Assembly: GCA_050084985.1 (NCBI GenBank)
Contig: JBITNC010000001.1
Coordinates: 120,466,001 to 120,530,000, forward strand
Length of the DNA stretch: 64,000 nucleotides
Direction of reading: 5' to 3'
Source: Nageia nagi
Taxonomy: Eukaryota > Pinophyta
This document shows, piece after piece, positions 35,931 through 48,960 of this stretch. The notes beneath the pieces were generated by a model. The model had not been told where the DNA came from. It did no database searches and worked only from the letters and a program-made list of their open reading frames with translations. The translations under genes were made by a program, and so were the position numbers. How positions within the stretch are numbered: position 1 is the stretch's first letter; every line of letters begins with the position of its first letter.

Positions 35931-37806
35931 ATTATTTATCTAAAAATATATCTAAAAATATGGTTATTTATATTTTTAGAAAGGTCAAACAAATTACCTT
36001 CACCAACTTCCAATCTCATAGTCATTGTGTTGTCTCTAACAACTAATGCACCATTCATGAGGGAAGTCACAAATATATAAATCAACCACTAAGGAATTTT
36101 GATCACAATATTAGGATCTATACAAAATATTTCAAATAAATTCCTTATTTAATATGCCACAAGATAAGATTTACTTGACCATGACATATTAACTATAGAA
36201 AGTCATAAGCTAACTTCTCTATAGAGACGTATAAATCATAAATAATGTCAACTTGACCATGCTACTAGTTAAGATGTAGATGATGGATGATGGTAGCATT
36301 AATCCATTAACAAGGATTCAAATTCTATATATTCATAAATACACATCTCAATAATAAAAGTAAATTGGAATTTATCCATAATAGATAAACTTCTTACTAA
36401 TGGAAGTAAAGTGGCATAAGGTGAACCTTTTCAATTATGGAGAAGGGAGAACCTTTTTAACCACTCTATCAAATTTTCAACCATGGAGAAGAATGAACCT
36501 TTTTAACCACTCCATAAAATTTTCAACCATGGATAAGGGTGAACCTTTTCAACTACTCCATCAAAGCTTCAACCATGGAGAAGGGTGAACCTTTTTAACT
36601 ATTGCATCAAACTTTCAACCATGGAGAAGGGCAAACCTTTTTAACCACTACATCAAATTTTCAACCATGGAGAAGGGTGAACCTTTTTAACCACTCCATT
36701 AAATTTTCAACCGTAGAGAATGGTGAACATTTTTAACCACTCCATCAATTTTTCAACCATGGAGAAGGGTGAATCTTTTTAACTAGTCCATAAAACTTTC
36801 AACCATAGAGAAGGGTAAAACTTTTTAACCAGTCCATAAAATTTACAAATATGGAGAAGGTATAACCTTTTAACTACTCCACAAAAATTTGCAACTATGG
36901 AGAAGGGCAAATATTTTAACTACTCCATCAAAATTTCAACTATGGATAATGGTGAACCTTTCAACTACTCCATCAAAATTCACAACTATGGAGAAGGGCA
37001 AACCTTTTGACTGCTCCATCAAAATTTGCAACTATGGAGAAGGTTGAACCTTTTAACTACTCCATAAAAATTTACAACTATGGAGAATGGTGAACCTTTT
37101 AAATACATCAAAATTTGCAACTATGGAGAAGGGCAAACCTTTAACTACTCTATCAAAATTTGCAACTATGGAGAAAGGCAAACCTATTAACTACAACAAA
37201 ATTTGCATGCATGTAATTTTTATTTTTTAAAAATGCATGCATATAATATAAAGCTCTCTAAAAAATTCATGCATATAATTTGCATGCAATTTTATTTTTA
37301 CAAACATATTAGTATTGTAAAAAAATTGTAATAATAGCATTATAGTTAAAAACTTTCAATACTTTTAACCATATCTACATTAAGTAGAAACTTGCAAATT
37401 TAAGCTATAATAATACACTATTTCTATATTTAAGCAAATTTACTCAAAATTTACAATTAACATATTATTGCTACACATTAAGAAATTTTACTTAAAATAA
37501 ATTGCAACTAACAACCTATTGTTAGTAAAAAATAATGCATAGAAATAGCATAAAAAATTAACTAACATGTTAGTATAACAAAATAAAAATGATATATTAT
37601 CTACTTTGAACAAATTTTGCTAAAAATATTTTATAATCAAAGAACCAAAATGGTTAGTAATATAAGCAAAATTTGACAAAGAACATGATAGGAGGAAGAT
37701 TATAACTTCAAGCTTTTTTTATCTCAACAAAGTATATGGGGAAAGAAAAAGAATGGAACCTCAAATATGTTGAAGAGAAGGCTCCAAGAATGAATCTAAT
37801 AACACT
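35931..37806 (-). other. L3 leader
   Basis: No gag is visible here. The leader contains the 46-bp minisatellite and, at 37300-37600, text related to the copia 1 leader. A decayed primer-binding site adjoins the 5' LTR near 37790-37806. Confidence 0.6.
36430..37200. repeat. Minisatellite, 46-bp unit, about 17 copies
   Basis: Unit text is 'atggagaagggtgaaccttt' then 'ttaaccactccatcaaattt' and 'tcaacc'. Copies start near 36437, 36483, 36529, 36574, 36620, 36665, 36711, 36757, 36803, 36849, 36894, 36940, 36985, 37031, 37077, 37119 and 37162. The last two are shortened by 3-4 bases. It is not a coding repeat, as 46 is not a multiple of 3. Confidence 0.93.
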
Positions 37807-38255
37807 TGATGAAATTAACCCTTTCTGAATTAACTTCTAATCTACCAAGATCTCCAGAAAGCACTTACAACATCAACACAATAGCACAATAACTCAAGCC
37901 AATATCACAAATAACACAAGATATAAAGTGGTTCCTTCCTCCTTAAGAGTACATTCATTAACTAAGATCTTCTTATTCTCAAATACCTCTCTTACAAAAT
38001 CTCTTCTCTCTCTCTCTCTAACTCTAAACCTATAACAAAGCTTGAATAACAATTGTACAATATGAGAGAGGGGGTTGTTTTCTATTTATAAGAAGAAACC
38101 CACTCTATATTTAATACCTTTTATATATTTAATCATTTACCTATTTTTAATATTTTTCCTATTTTTATTCCCTTAACCCTTTAAGGTATCTAATGATATT
38201 TTAAGCATTAAGTGAATTTATTTTAACTAGAAATATTACATTACAAATTCTAATA
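37807..38255 (-). repeat. L3 5' LTR
   Basis: 449 bp, matching 19518-19972. On the minus strand it starts TATTAGAATTTGTAATG and ends with TCA. A (CT)n run lies near 38003-38016 and a TATA box near 38079-38088 (minus strand). Confidence 0.9.
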
Positions 38256-38260
38256 GTTAT

Positions 38261-39990
38261 AGATATCCTAACAAATTATGAGTTATTAAAAGTAGATACT
38301 ACAACTTCAAAATCCTTGGATAGTTTATTTTCTTACAAAAATGTAGTATCTTAAAAACTAAGGGCTTCTATCATCAAGAAAAATATCATTAACGATATGG
38401 ACTGTATGCATGCTACTAACATCATGGAAGCAGAGGATCTTGAACCTTTGAAAGAGATGATCATTGAGGATGCCAATGAGGAGAGTGAAGCAGAGTCTAA
38501 ACTTTTGGTAATCCATTCTAAAGATCATAATCTACATATGATTTTTGAGGGATCTAATAGGGACAAAGGTAAGAGCATTTTATATGATGATGATATTACA
38601 TAAAATATTGCTAAAAAAGTTTATGTTGTAATTAATAATGCTTATGCACGTAACCCTAGTTGGTCAAAAGAAGAGCATGATATAAAGGTTGTTGTTATTT
38701 TTGAAGATCAAGAAATTGATTACTTTGAAAAGGCTAATGAAGATCAATAATTATATTTTATGTTAGAATTTATTGATAAACTTGAACATGAAAGAATGCA
38801 TAGGATTGGACATTAAAAGAGGATGAAATTAGAAGGTAAAAAACCAAATAAACCAACCTCTAAAAATAGAAATATACTACTACAAACCCCACCACCAACC
38901 CTAAAGATCAATATACCTATAGTGAATAAGCCTATAATGCAAAAACAACAACTAAAAAACCTCCTATAGTGCCAAATAATGGAAAGACAATTCAAGAAAG
39001 AATTGAGAACTTAGAAAAAGATATGCATAAGGATGATGAAGATGATTTCTTATGTTGTTTAAAGCATCCATTGACTGATAGAATTATTTTTAAGATTTTA
39101 TTGGTAAAAAGAGTGCAATTTATGAAATTTAATGGTTTACAAGATGCAAAAATGCATGTTAAAAAATTTTAAGAGGAAGATATTGAATATGTTAATGATA
39201 GAGATATGCTTGCAAAGTTGTTTTCAAGTAGCTTGAAAGATAATGCATTGAAATGGTACTTTAGTCTTCCTAAAAAGAGTATTGATAAGTATGAGGATTT
39301 GATACATAAATTTTTAACAAACTTTAGATATAATATCACAAAAAAAGTTCAATTCAAGGATTTGTGTAAAATTAAGTAATTACCTAATCAACCTATTTTT
39401 GATTTTCTGAAAGTATGGAAATAAACTATAAATAAAATTTGTGTTTGAGAATGATTTAAAGAATACTTTTGCAAATTATTTATCACCTATGTATAAAATA
39501 CAAGTTGTATCTAATAATGGATTGACATTAGCTGAAATGATAGATATTTTGCTTAAAAAGGAAGATTTTATCAAGCAAACTTATGAGAAATGTTGTCAAA
39601 AATCTCCAATGTATGAAAAGGAAGATAAAAATCAAGTATATGAAAAGATAGAAAAATCTCAAGTATATGCTACAGCTAATGTTGATAGAAAAAAATAGAC
39701 CACAAAGGAAGTTTACTAAGCTAACTGATATTATTGATAATATTCTTAATTTACTATTAAAATAAGATCTTATTGAGCTTCCACCTATGGTTTAGCATCA
39801 CTTTCCTAATGATGTTCTTGAAAATTATAGATATGAGAAATTTTGCAATTATCATAGGACCCTAGGGCACCTAACAAAAATTGCAAGATCTTAAGAAATC
39901 ATTTGGAATTTTATTTACAATAAACCAATTCAGATGGATGATAATCATGAAGTGGAAGGACCTATACATCATGATAATGTATAGTAAGAT
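38261..39990 (+). pseudogene. L2 gag, main part
   Basis: Continues the frame from 19517. The capsid block near 39230-39410 reads KWYFSLPKKSIDKYEDLIHK and FLTNFRYNI, the standard retrotransposon gag motif, related to L1 and L4a gag. 39441-39698 carries a capsid C-terminal part. Near 39835-39900 a single-knuckle-like KFCNYHRTLGHLTK matches the zinc-binding tail of gypsy gag (normally CxYHxxxGHxTxxC), with the last Cys lost. Frame breaks occur near 38756, 38816, 39170 and 39379. Gag would form particles; no pol follows. Confidence 0.82.
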
Positions 39991-40989
39991 ATATTTGTGA
40001 ACCCCTTACCAAAGACAACTCAAAAACCAAATGCCTTCATTGGTTTGGTACGTATTTTGTATTGTATGAATTATTATTTATCTAATAGAAATGAATGTAG
40101 AAAACATTAGAAACAAGCAAGAGCTATGATGAATAGAAAGAAAAACACAATGGTGAAGCTTACAAAAATAATGTTACTAACAACATGCAAGATTGTTTGC
40201 ACATTATCAATGATGTACATTATACCACCAAAATGGTGCCTATTTTTATACCTATGTCTGTAAAATACATATGGGTTGTTAAACCATCCTAGGTATGTAG
40301 ATTTATTTCTTAAATTTTAAAATATTGAAACTTGTAGTGTACCTTAGGTAGGTTATTTTCTAACTGGTCAAATGTGTATGTTGCATTGTCATAATGGTCA
40401 TGTGATGGTTTTATCTATCTTTTGGGTAGATTTTGATCATGTCCCTCATATATTTTTCTTGAAAATTCTTCAAAACCCATGTTGTTAACAACATGCAACT
40501 ATTTTTATGCCATTAACTATGTGCATCTACCAAACCAAAATACAAATAAATAGTATATCTTGTTTCTTTAAGATTTGTTGAGATGTTTTTTGGGCATGTT
40601 ATCATATTTTACATCCATTAAAATAGAAAAAATCAATAAGGTTAATGATTTTTTATATGCTGCAAATAGGGAATCATGTATTTAGTTCATTCATGAATTT
40701 GAATCAAATGATGAAATTGAATATTGGTTATAAATTGGTATAGATGTATTAATTAGGTTTGTTATGTACTTGCATTCATTTCATATGTTGAATTGTCCTT
40801 TTATGGAAATATGTAATGAAGTTGCAAATGAAAATGTGAATTGGTATATATGATTTATTAATTATAACTTTCAAACTTGTACTTTGAAATTCAAATTGCA
40901 AATCATATAAGTACAATTGTATAAGCAAGTAAACCATTCATTCAAATACATAAAGAAATATAAAATTGAGCATACATTCAAAAACTATA
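39991..40989 (+). other. L2 spacer between gag and PMD gene
   Basis: AT-rich, no domain recognised in any frame. In a complete gypsy element pol would start here. Confidence 0.5.
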
Positions 40990-41116
40990 TATAGAATTAG
41001 GAGCCAAAAAGAATCTTATATATATAATAAGGTGGATTCATGTATAAATATATAACCTAGTGGCATGCACTACTGCCTACCTCACTCAACCTAGAGACCC
41101 TCTTACTACTACTACT

Positions 41117-42814
41117 CTACTTAGAAATGGATATCCCTCTTGACACCTCACTAGAACTGATACCATGAGAGGTTATTATTACTTTAACCCTCTCATATTT
41201 ACTCCAAAGTGTAATAATATCCTTGTCCCTTTTCTCTATCTTATCCATCAAATGTTGAATGAATGCCCATTGCTCATTGGGTGGGGGCATGTCAACCCTC
41301 TCTTGTAATCTCTTTAAAGACTTATCCATGGATGATATTTGAGCATCCCTCACTACAACTATAGTCTAAAGAGTTGAAATTTGTGATTAAAGATCAAGAA
41401 CCATAATATCTCAATATCTACCTCTAGGGAAGTAATTTGGGTGGTCATATATCTTATAAAACACATAGTAGTTATAAGTTAGTTATCCATAGGATAATAA
41501 CCAAAATTCAAAAATATCATAAACCTACAAGTGTGTAATAGAATTTTACCTACTAAAATAAGTTTTATAGCTTCAACTAATGCCTCTAACCTTGGTGTTG
41601 GGATGGATGGTTACTCCCACACTAGAATGTCATGCATTGGGATGTCAATGTTTTTCTCATCCTTGTTAGAAGACTCCTCCAAGAAAGTGAAATTCATCTC
41701 CTCATCCTCATCATCCTCATCCATACCTAATGGGGCTATTATAACCATAGCCCATCATGTCATGTATCCCGTATCAGTGCCCAAAGCCATAGAAGTGGGC
41801 TCTATAAGATACATGGTATGTGGATCCTCTTATGTAGTCAACCAAATAGACATAATCTCCACCCCTAGTGGGGCATCCCTCTCAGCTCTCTATCTAATAT
41901 AATATATAGGGTAGGTGGAATACCCTATCAGATACTAAATTACCTCAATATACACTACGGAAAGTATGGCTCTACAAGCTTCCTTATGCTCTGATGGGTT
42001 TTCTCCTCCAAAATATGGTCATCATAAGATACCCACACTAGGTCCTCTAGCTGTAGTCTATCAATCTCCCACTGTCTAGCCTTTAGTATGTGTATACCTA
42101 TATCCATGATGTCTAGAAACCTAGCAAGTCAAAGCTACATTTGTGGGGTCCTCCCTAGCTCTTTGGAGTTCCACTAGTATAATCATAGTAATCTTCTCAT
42201 AGACCCATACTTGCAACAAACTAGCATGAGAAATGGTAATGTTGAACTTATCAATCAATACAAAATTATGCAGGTCCCCATACAACTAATCCAAAATAAT
42301 AGGATCCCAAGCATACCATGTACCCCTAGCACAAATATCTTTAATAATCCACACCATACCCAATAAAAATACTGAACTACTCATTTCTATGTAAAGGTAG
42401 AAATAATCAAAGTAATAAGGAGCCTCAAGTGCCTTGAAGGAGAGGCAAACTTGCATTCTTTGTGCAAGTGGGAGGCCTTATGCTCTAATCATGATCCTCC
42501 TCTTCCATGAGCTATATTTGATATCTTTACCTATCCTTATTATCTAAAACCTCATCCTATTGAATAAGCATCTAATAAATAGGTACACTGTATATATAGT
42601 ATACATCAAAAAGGGTAATTATCATTTCACCTAGGGGTAGGTAAAAGGTTTTTGTATCTTGGTCCTAATAATAAACTAATGCTATCAGAAGAGGAAGGTC
42701 ATGTTAAACATGACCAACCATAGCAAGATTATTTAAACCTGAGCTCATGAGGATATCATCCTCATCATTTGACTTAGGCCACTCCATGGCCTTTTCTAAT
42801 GAATTCGTAGACAT
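41117..42814 (-). pseudogene. Antisense plant mobile domain (PMD, aminotransferase-like) gene in L2
   Basis: From an ATG at 42814 the minus strand reads MSTNSLEKAMEWP. Then come LPLLIALVYY and DTKTFYLPLGEMIITLFDV, which match the PMD start (ALVERWRPETHTFHLPxGExTxTLxDV). Near 42400-42170 it reads RGTWYAWDPIILD, a stop, LYGDLHNFVLIDKFNITISH and LLQVWVYEKI, matching the PMD core. A charged, helical C-terminus ends near 41117. Many stops. PMD proteins occur both as plant silencing factors (MAIN type) and inside transposons. Antisense extra frames are known from Tat-lineage elements such as Grande. This one sits between gag and the 3' LTR where pol should be. Confidence 0.75.
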
Positions 42815-42829
42815 GGCTCCACCCTTGAT

Positions 42830-45120
42830 GATAATCTTATGCTCTTGCCAAATTAAAAAACCAAAATGCATATAGTAACTATAAAAAAAATCAAACTATA
42901 ACCATAATAAAAATAAAATTCTAATATAATAAATGATTAATTAGCTTGGGTACATGAATGAAAAGGAAAAATAAGAATTTATAAAATAAAATGCTCAAAC
43001 TTGTACCTAGCCAAAGATAAATGAATGAGAAAATCAAAATGACTACAAATACTATGAAAATTAAGTGAACAATGAAAAGGAAATGCAAAATGGCCTTGCT
43101 GGGGGAAAAAAAAACTTAAAATGGTAGAACATGAAAACCCTAAGTTTATTAAATTAAATCAAATAGAGGTGAAAATTTGTAACTAGAAAATTAAAAACAA
43201 ATGGAAGTAGAAAAACACTCACTACATGCTCAAAAAGGAGGTTCCATAAATACCCTACGATGTTTCCCCTTTAATGGCTCAAAGGCCTCTCCATGATTGT
43301 TCACCCTCTCAATGGGTAAGTGACCAAAATCCAATCATTGGGGGCAATGAAGCCAAAGTATATCAATGGAAGAAAAGTGGAGTAGAGTCACAGCCTCACC
43401 AAAGCACACAAGATAGGAAAATGATAAGAGAAAATGATAAAAGTTAATGACTAAACCCTTTGTTTTTATACAATTTTGCATCAAATCCTATCTTAAATAA
43501 ATCCCCTTTTAAATGTCAATAATAGTATTTGAAAAATGATGGGTTATGTAAGGAAAACAAATGTAATTATTTTAATTGGCCATCACTTCTTTTTGAAAAC
43601 CTAATTTTGCCAATTCCACACTGGTAACAACATCCAAAACATGAAATTATCATATGATTCAATGAATGATGGTCATAAATGGTAAATTCAATGATATTGA
43701 ATTTTTATATTATGTATTCATAGTGAAATTGAATATGTTTTATTTTACATGGTTATTTATATTAAATGGATACTGTTAACAACATAATTTATGACAAAAT
43801 AGCAAATGATTCAAGTGCTAGATTGTAATTCTATTTTTGTTGGATCAAAATAAATACATATGATAGATGTTACATAATGAAAAAGGTGAAATTATAAATT
43901 GTTAAATTAGGTCAAAATAAAAGCATGTACAAAATTTAAATTTTTATTTACATATGTTTTTGGAATATTGAATATTTGAATTGTAGTTTCTCCATGCCAA
44001 TTGAATATGTTTTTTTCTTATACAATCAATTTTATTATATTAACATTGCTAATAGTGTGATTAAAGCAAAATTATGGATTCTTTCAAATATCAATAATGC
44101 TCTCATGATTTTAATAGTTCAAAATAGTTAATGTTATGCTTATATGACTTATACATAGATCAAAGGTATATAGGGTCAAAATGGATCAAATTAATACTTA
44201 TACAAAAAATATTGTGTTATATGGAAATGTTCATTCATGATGAAAAATATTATTACTTGTTGTTAATTTATTGAGATTAAAGTTTGCAGATCTAGTATTA
44301 CTATTTTCACATTGTTAATAGCATATATCTACTACAAATTCATTACAAATTGGGCATGCTACAAATCCTTGAATATTTTTTTGAAAATGCCATTATTTTA
44401 CAAATATCCACTGTAATGGGAATACTAAATAAAATTGCAAAAGATATGGTTATGAACTTTTGTGAAACTAATGCTATCAATGGTGTACTTTTACTTTGAA
44501 AATCAATAGACTCAATAAATTCAATGAGATCAAATATGCTAAATTAATAAGGCCAATGAATATTTGAATATTGGGTACTTTTTATGGAAGTCAAATGAAA
44601 TTATCTTAATGATGGATAAAAAATTAAATTTTATGCTAACAACGTTTTTCAAGGATGTGGTCATTCTATGAGCAAAATCTCTCTCAAATTGCATGTTATT
44701 CCAAGCTTGGGGCATCAAAGGACCTCATCATCTTGATAATCATGGTTCAATAGAACTATGTGTCTCAATAACCATAGTAACACAATGGATATCATATTTA
44801 TTTCATCCTTGCTCCTTAAATTGATTATTATTTAATAGGATATGATCTATGTAGGTATTATGTTGGATTGTTCTCAAAAAGATATTATTTGGGAGAGTAA
44901 GACCTAAATAGAGGTACTCTCCTCATACAAGTATTCTTATTTTTAGCTTGATTCCCCAAAGAAACTAGAGAGAGGGGTAATACAAGACTAAAAGGATGCA
45001 AAAGACATATCATACTTGGCATATCAATCGATAAAGGGAAGTCCACTTTATTGTTAAAAAATTTCTTCTCTTCTCTAAACGTCTTTGGATTATGCAATTT
45101 CAATGCTTTTCATTTCATAT
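42830..45120. other. L2 3' non-coding region
   Basis: AT-rich with no supported gene. It would include the promoter of the antisense PMD gene near 42830-43130. Small open frames (such as 45103-44885 minus) have no recognised similarity. Confidence 0.5.
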
Positions 45121-45136
45121 CCAAAGAGGGTCAAAA
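45121..45136 (+). promoter_or_regulatory. L2 polypurine tract
   Basis: CCAAAGAGGGTCAAAA abuts the 3' LTR start TGTATATGCC. Confidence 0.78.
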
Positions 45137-45813
45137 TGTATATGCCTAAAATAATTTATTATTTATTCAATAAATCATATTTAGACTTCCTAAATGATTT
45201 ATTGCAATATTACAAATGTCAAAATAAATTTTATATTACAATGTGCTAGGGTCAATGCAATATTATATGCTATGGCTCATATTTCAAATTATATTAAATA
45301 CAACAAAATTTTATATTATTGCTAGAGGTTAGTATTCACTCCTCTCTATGTCTTTGTAGGATGTGGAATAGGTTGACCTCCATAGATCAAAACTCTCTGA
45401 TATGATAAGATCTCTAATAGTTGGTTGTCTACCACAATCTTCATTAAGTAATGATGTCTTTTGATGCCATCTATTATGAGAAATTGTTATACTCTGAGCT
45501 TTGAAATTTTCTATCTTTGGCATACTCCATAATTATTCATAATCAATATTTTTAATTACATGTGTCTTAAGGATCAAAGGTTCCATATTTTGGTGGTAGG
45601 GGCTATTAATTCATGTATACAAAGATCCATTATGAGCTTACCTCCAATCTGATCCTAATCCTCCAAAGATCCATTGAGCTTATTTCATATTAGGTGCATG
45701 ATTTTCATATATATTTTTTGTATTTTATAAATTGTACATATCTAGATCTTATTATATTGTATATCATTTTATTTATTATGTATATTCACATTTTAGACAA
45801 TGTAGATTCTACA
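45137..45813 (+). repeat. L2 3' LTR
   Basis: 677 bp, matching 18277-18956; ends GTAGATTCTACA followed by the TSD copy AGTCT. Confidence 0.92.
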
Positions 45814-45818
45814 AGTCT

Positions 45819-46600
45819 ATGTTCTAACATCCATGCCTTGATACATAAGTGGTCCCTTGATTTTAGCTCTCAGTTATTTGATATGAATGCTGCTAATAGC
45901 ATGAAAATAGTGGAACATCATTAACAGTGTGAATTCTACTCCATTTGGATTCCTTCTTTTGATGTAGTTACATGTAAAAAGTGTTATACATACCCTACAT
46001 GAAAATATTTTAAATACATAATGAGTTGCATCATCCATTGATGATGATTCAATGTCAGCAATCTACTTATATCTGCTTCATCAATTTTTCTTTTAAGTGA
46101 GTGAACTCTCATTGACCATAATGATGTCTATCGGTGGTCATATGTTTTATTTCTATGACCTTGAGATATTATGTTTTTTATGGCTTAGATCAAAACCATA
46201 TGGATACACAGCAAGTTGCATTCTCCATTGGGAATAAATCATTATTAACATCTTGCTTATGGTTGCATCATCAATTTAACTTTTAAGTGAATGGACTCTC
46301 ACTAGTTCTCCCAATGGTCATCAATGACCTAATGTTTATAGGTCCATCATCCATAGACATTATACTATCCTTTTTGTTTCCCTATTTTCCCCCTTTTTTC
46401 TCACATTGATGGTAGCATACAGATAGTAATGCACACTATTAATAGCATTGTAATAGTCAAATAAATTATAGAAATAAAAATAGAATATAAAATACATGTA
46501 CCTTGCATAAGATATTCATTATTTTGCAATATATAGAGCTACTATATTATGCAAAGAAGCATTTAAGATGCATGATATTGAAGGTTTTTGGTTCTTTTAT
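45819..46600 (-). other. L1 3' untranslated region, continued
   Basis: Non-coding; parallels 27600-28760 of L4a, including the 'gtgagtgaactctcattgac' type text near 46095. Confidence 0.65.
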
Positions 46601-46619
46601 ACCATCCATAAATGTTAAC

Positions 46620-47700
46620 TTTAAGCTCCTAATCCTATTGTTCTAATGAAAATAAGTAGACCTAAACAATTTGGTTCAAACTTTCCTTTCGCTTCATCAT
46701 TTATAGTTGTTTTGTTGATGTTCTCTTTCAATACCAAGTCTCCTATTTTGAATTTTTTTGGTTTGATTTTAGTATTAAATTACCTCTTTAGCTTTGTATG
46801 ATATGTATTTTGATTCTCAATTCCCTTAATTCTCTTTTCATCAAGTGCTTCCAACTATTACATTCTACCCCTTCTTACTTCTTCATCTGATATATCTCCT
46901 TGTAGTGAGATTCTTAGAGATGGTAGTTCCAACTCTAATGGCATAACATCTACATATCCATAAACTAATGAAAATGGTGTTTCCCCAAGGGCTATTCTAA
47001 TACTTGTTCTATATTCCCAAAGTGCATAAGGTAATTGTTCATGCCAATCTACTTTGTATCTATCCCATATTTTTACCAAAATACTTTTTATAGTTTTATT
47101 TGATGCTTCTGCTTGACCAATCCCTCAAGGATAATATATTGAAGAAAATGTTTGGAGTAATATGAAACTTTTTGCAAAAGGCTTTCATATCTTTACCTTC
47201 AAAATTTGGCCCATTATCCATGATCAATCTTTGTGGTACTTCAAACCTAGTGATGATGTTTTTAATCAAGAAAGCAATGATTTTATCTTGTGTTATTGAT
47301 TTCATTATAATAGATTCAACCTACTTTGTAGTAAACTTTGTAGCTATGATAATGAACTTGTGACCTTCTCTTGAATGTAAATTAATAATCCTAATCAATT
47401 ATATGCCCCAATTTGCAAATGGCCATGGTGAAACAATGGATTTCAATTCTTGAGTTTTTTTTCCTAAATTTGAATGCTTTTGACATTGCAAACAACTCTT
47501 AACATGATTCTTGCAATTCTTCTCTATTGTAGGCCAATAGTAACCAATTTGTAAAAGCTTGGTGTATAATGCTTTTACAAAGAATTGACCTCCATAAAAC
47601 CCATCATGTGCTTATTCTAATGTTGTTGTTATTTCATATTGTAGACATCTCAAAAGAGCTCCATCAAATGATCTTTTCTACAATACTTGACCAATAATCA
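46620..47700 (-). pseudogene. L1 integrase
   Basis: 47079-46858 reads WHEQLPYALWEYRTSIRIAL, GETPFSLVYGYVDVMPLELE and LPSLRISLQGDIS, the end of the core and C-terminal domain. 47305-47096 reads VPQRLIMDNGPNFEGKDM with the catalytic Asp kept. The zinc-binding domain is near 47690-47470. Frameshifts separate the pieces (for example near 47130). Confidence 0.88.
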
Positions 47701-48330
47701 CATACTTGATAGTTGTCCTTTTTAATCTAACTCTTTCATTTCTATCATAATTATTTGAAATTGTTTGATCTTTCAAATAATTCTTTGAAATTCTTTGAAG
47801 ATCACTTTCTAGATAAATAAGGTATGTATGTACTTCATCTAGTTGATCAAGGTAAGAAGGTGTACCAAGATTTCTAATTTTGAGGGCAGTTTCTTCATCT
47901 TCTATCTCAATTGGTGCTAATAAAGCTACACTTGCCATTGCATCTGCATACCTATTGTTAGTCCTTGGAATATTTTGAATATTATACCTATAAAACTCAT
48001 CAACAAATTCATTAACCACTATCTTGTATGGGTTCAATTTCTCATTTTTTTGTATTATATGTATCATTGACTTGATTTACAACAAGTTGTGAATCACATA
48101 TATTGCCAAACCTTTTATTTTCAAAGCCACAACTGCTTTCAAATCCAAAATTAGAGCTTCATATTCTACCATATTGGTTGTGAAATCAAAGCCAAGTTTA
48201 TATGCACATGCCTTGTAAGTACATTTTGATCCATCAAAATATAACATCTAAGTTGTAAGTTCATCCTCCATGTAGCAAACAAACTCATCTAGGATAACCT
48301 TCTCTTCACCATCACATCATTGATAGCATT
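47678..48330 (-). pseudogene. L1 archaeal-type RNase H
   Basis: 48067-47678 holds the tail IQNIPRTNNRYADAMASVAL followed by LAPIEIEDEETAL and the lead-in to integrase. The front part (48330-48080) shows MVEYEALILDLKA-like text. It is the second RNase H typical of Tat-lineage elements. Confidence 0.78.
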
Positions 48331-48479
48331 CATATAGTACTGCACATCATTGATAGTGTGAATCCTCATCATATTCATCCAAAAATTCTTCATGCACCAT
48401 TGTACCATCATTTTGGGAAAATTTGGCTATCAAGTCTACAATTTTCTATCCTTTCACAGACTTTTGCTTCATCACATTG

Positions 48480-48960
48480 ATGTCAAATTATTGTAGCAAC
48501 ATCAACCACTTAGCTACAAGATATTTCAATGGATTAATTAGGCTAACAACATATGTAATGTAATATAAAAGATAAAATCTTAGTTTTTATGTAGCAAAAA
48601 TAATACCAAAATAAAGTTTTTCTATAGGGGTATATCTTGTTTCATAATTTACGAGAGTTTTGCTAAGATAGTATATTGCTCATTCTTTATGTTAATCATC
48701 TTTCTGACACAATATTGCCCATAAGTTATATAATGTGGCTGATATATAAATATATGCTTCTTTTTCAAAATCCATAGGCACTAAAATGGGAGGATTTAGC
48801 AAATATTGTTTTATATATTAAAATGCTTTTGACACTTATCATCCCATACAAACTTGACACCCTTTTTTAATAAATGAGTAAATGGCCTACATTTATCCCC
48901 AAGTTGAGAAATGAACCTTCTTACTGAATTTATCTTCCCTTGAATACTTCTTCACTATTT
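48480..48960 (-). pseudogene. L1 RT-linked RNase H
   Basis: The DNA aligns with 30780-31150 of L4a (the 'cctaaaatgggaggatttag' counterpart and the loop 'acaagatatttcaatggatt'). The frame is broken several times. Confidence 0.72.

Larger units (their letters stand above)
19518..38255 (-). mobile_element. L3: Ty1/copia element, minus strand, with two nested inserts
   Basis: 3' LTR 19518-19972 and 5' LTR 37807-38255 in the same orientation, TSD GTTAT at 19513-19517 and 38256-38260. Internal remains on the minus strand: leader with a 46-bp minisatellite (35930-37800), integrase piece (35680-35930), RT and RNase H pieces (25690-26590) and 3' spacer (24651-25330). L4a and L4b interrupt it. Net length is about 5.1 kb. 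Two internal deletions (one near 35675 and one of the RT core near 26150) left it unable to move by itself. Same family as copia 1 and 2. Confidence 0.9.
18277..45813 (+). mobile_element. L2: gag-bearing LTR element with antisense PMD gene, no pol
   Basis: LTRs 18277-18956 and 45137-45813 in direct orientation, TSD AGTCT at 18272-18276 and 45814-45818. Primer-binding site TTTTGGTGAACCCGATA follows the 5' LTR; polypurine tract CCAAAGAGGGTCAAAA precedes the 3' LTR. Net length without L3 is about 8.8 kb. A gag runs on the plus strand, then a plant mobile domain gene lies on the minus strand. I find no protease, RT, RNase H or integrase, so it is non-autonomous. The primer-binding site and LTR ends resemble those of L1 and L4a, its likely helpers. 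Confidence 0.9.

Noticed and set aside
36400-36588. 62-residue frame with apparent peptide repeats
   Set aside because: It lies in the 46-bp minisatellite; the unit is not a multiple of three, so the similarity shifts frame each unit.
41531-41902. 123-residue plus-strand Ser-rich frame
   Set aside because: Shadow of the antisense PMD pseudogene.
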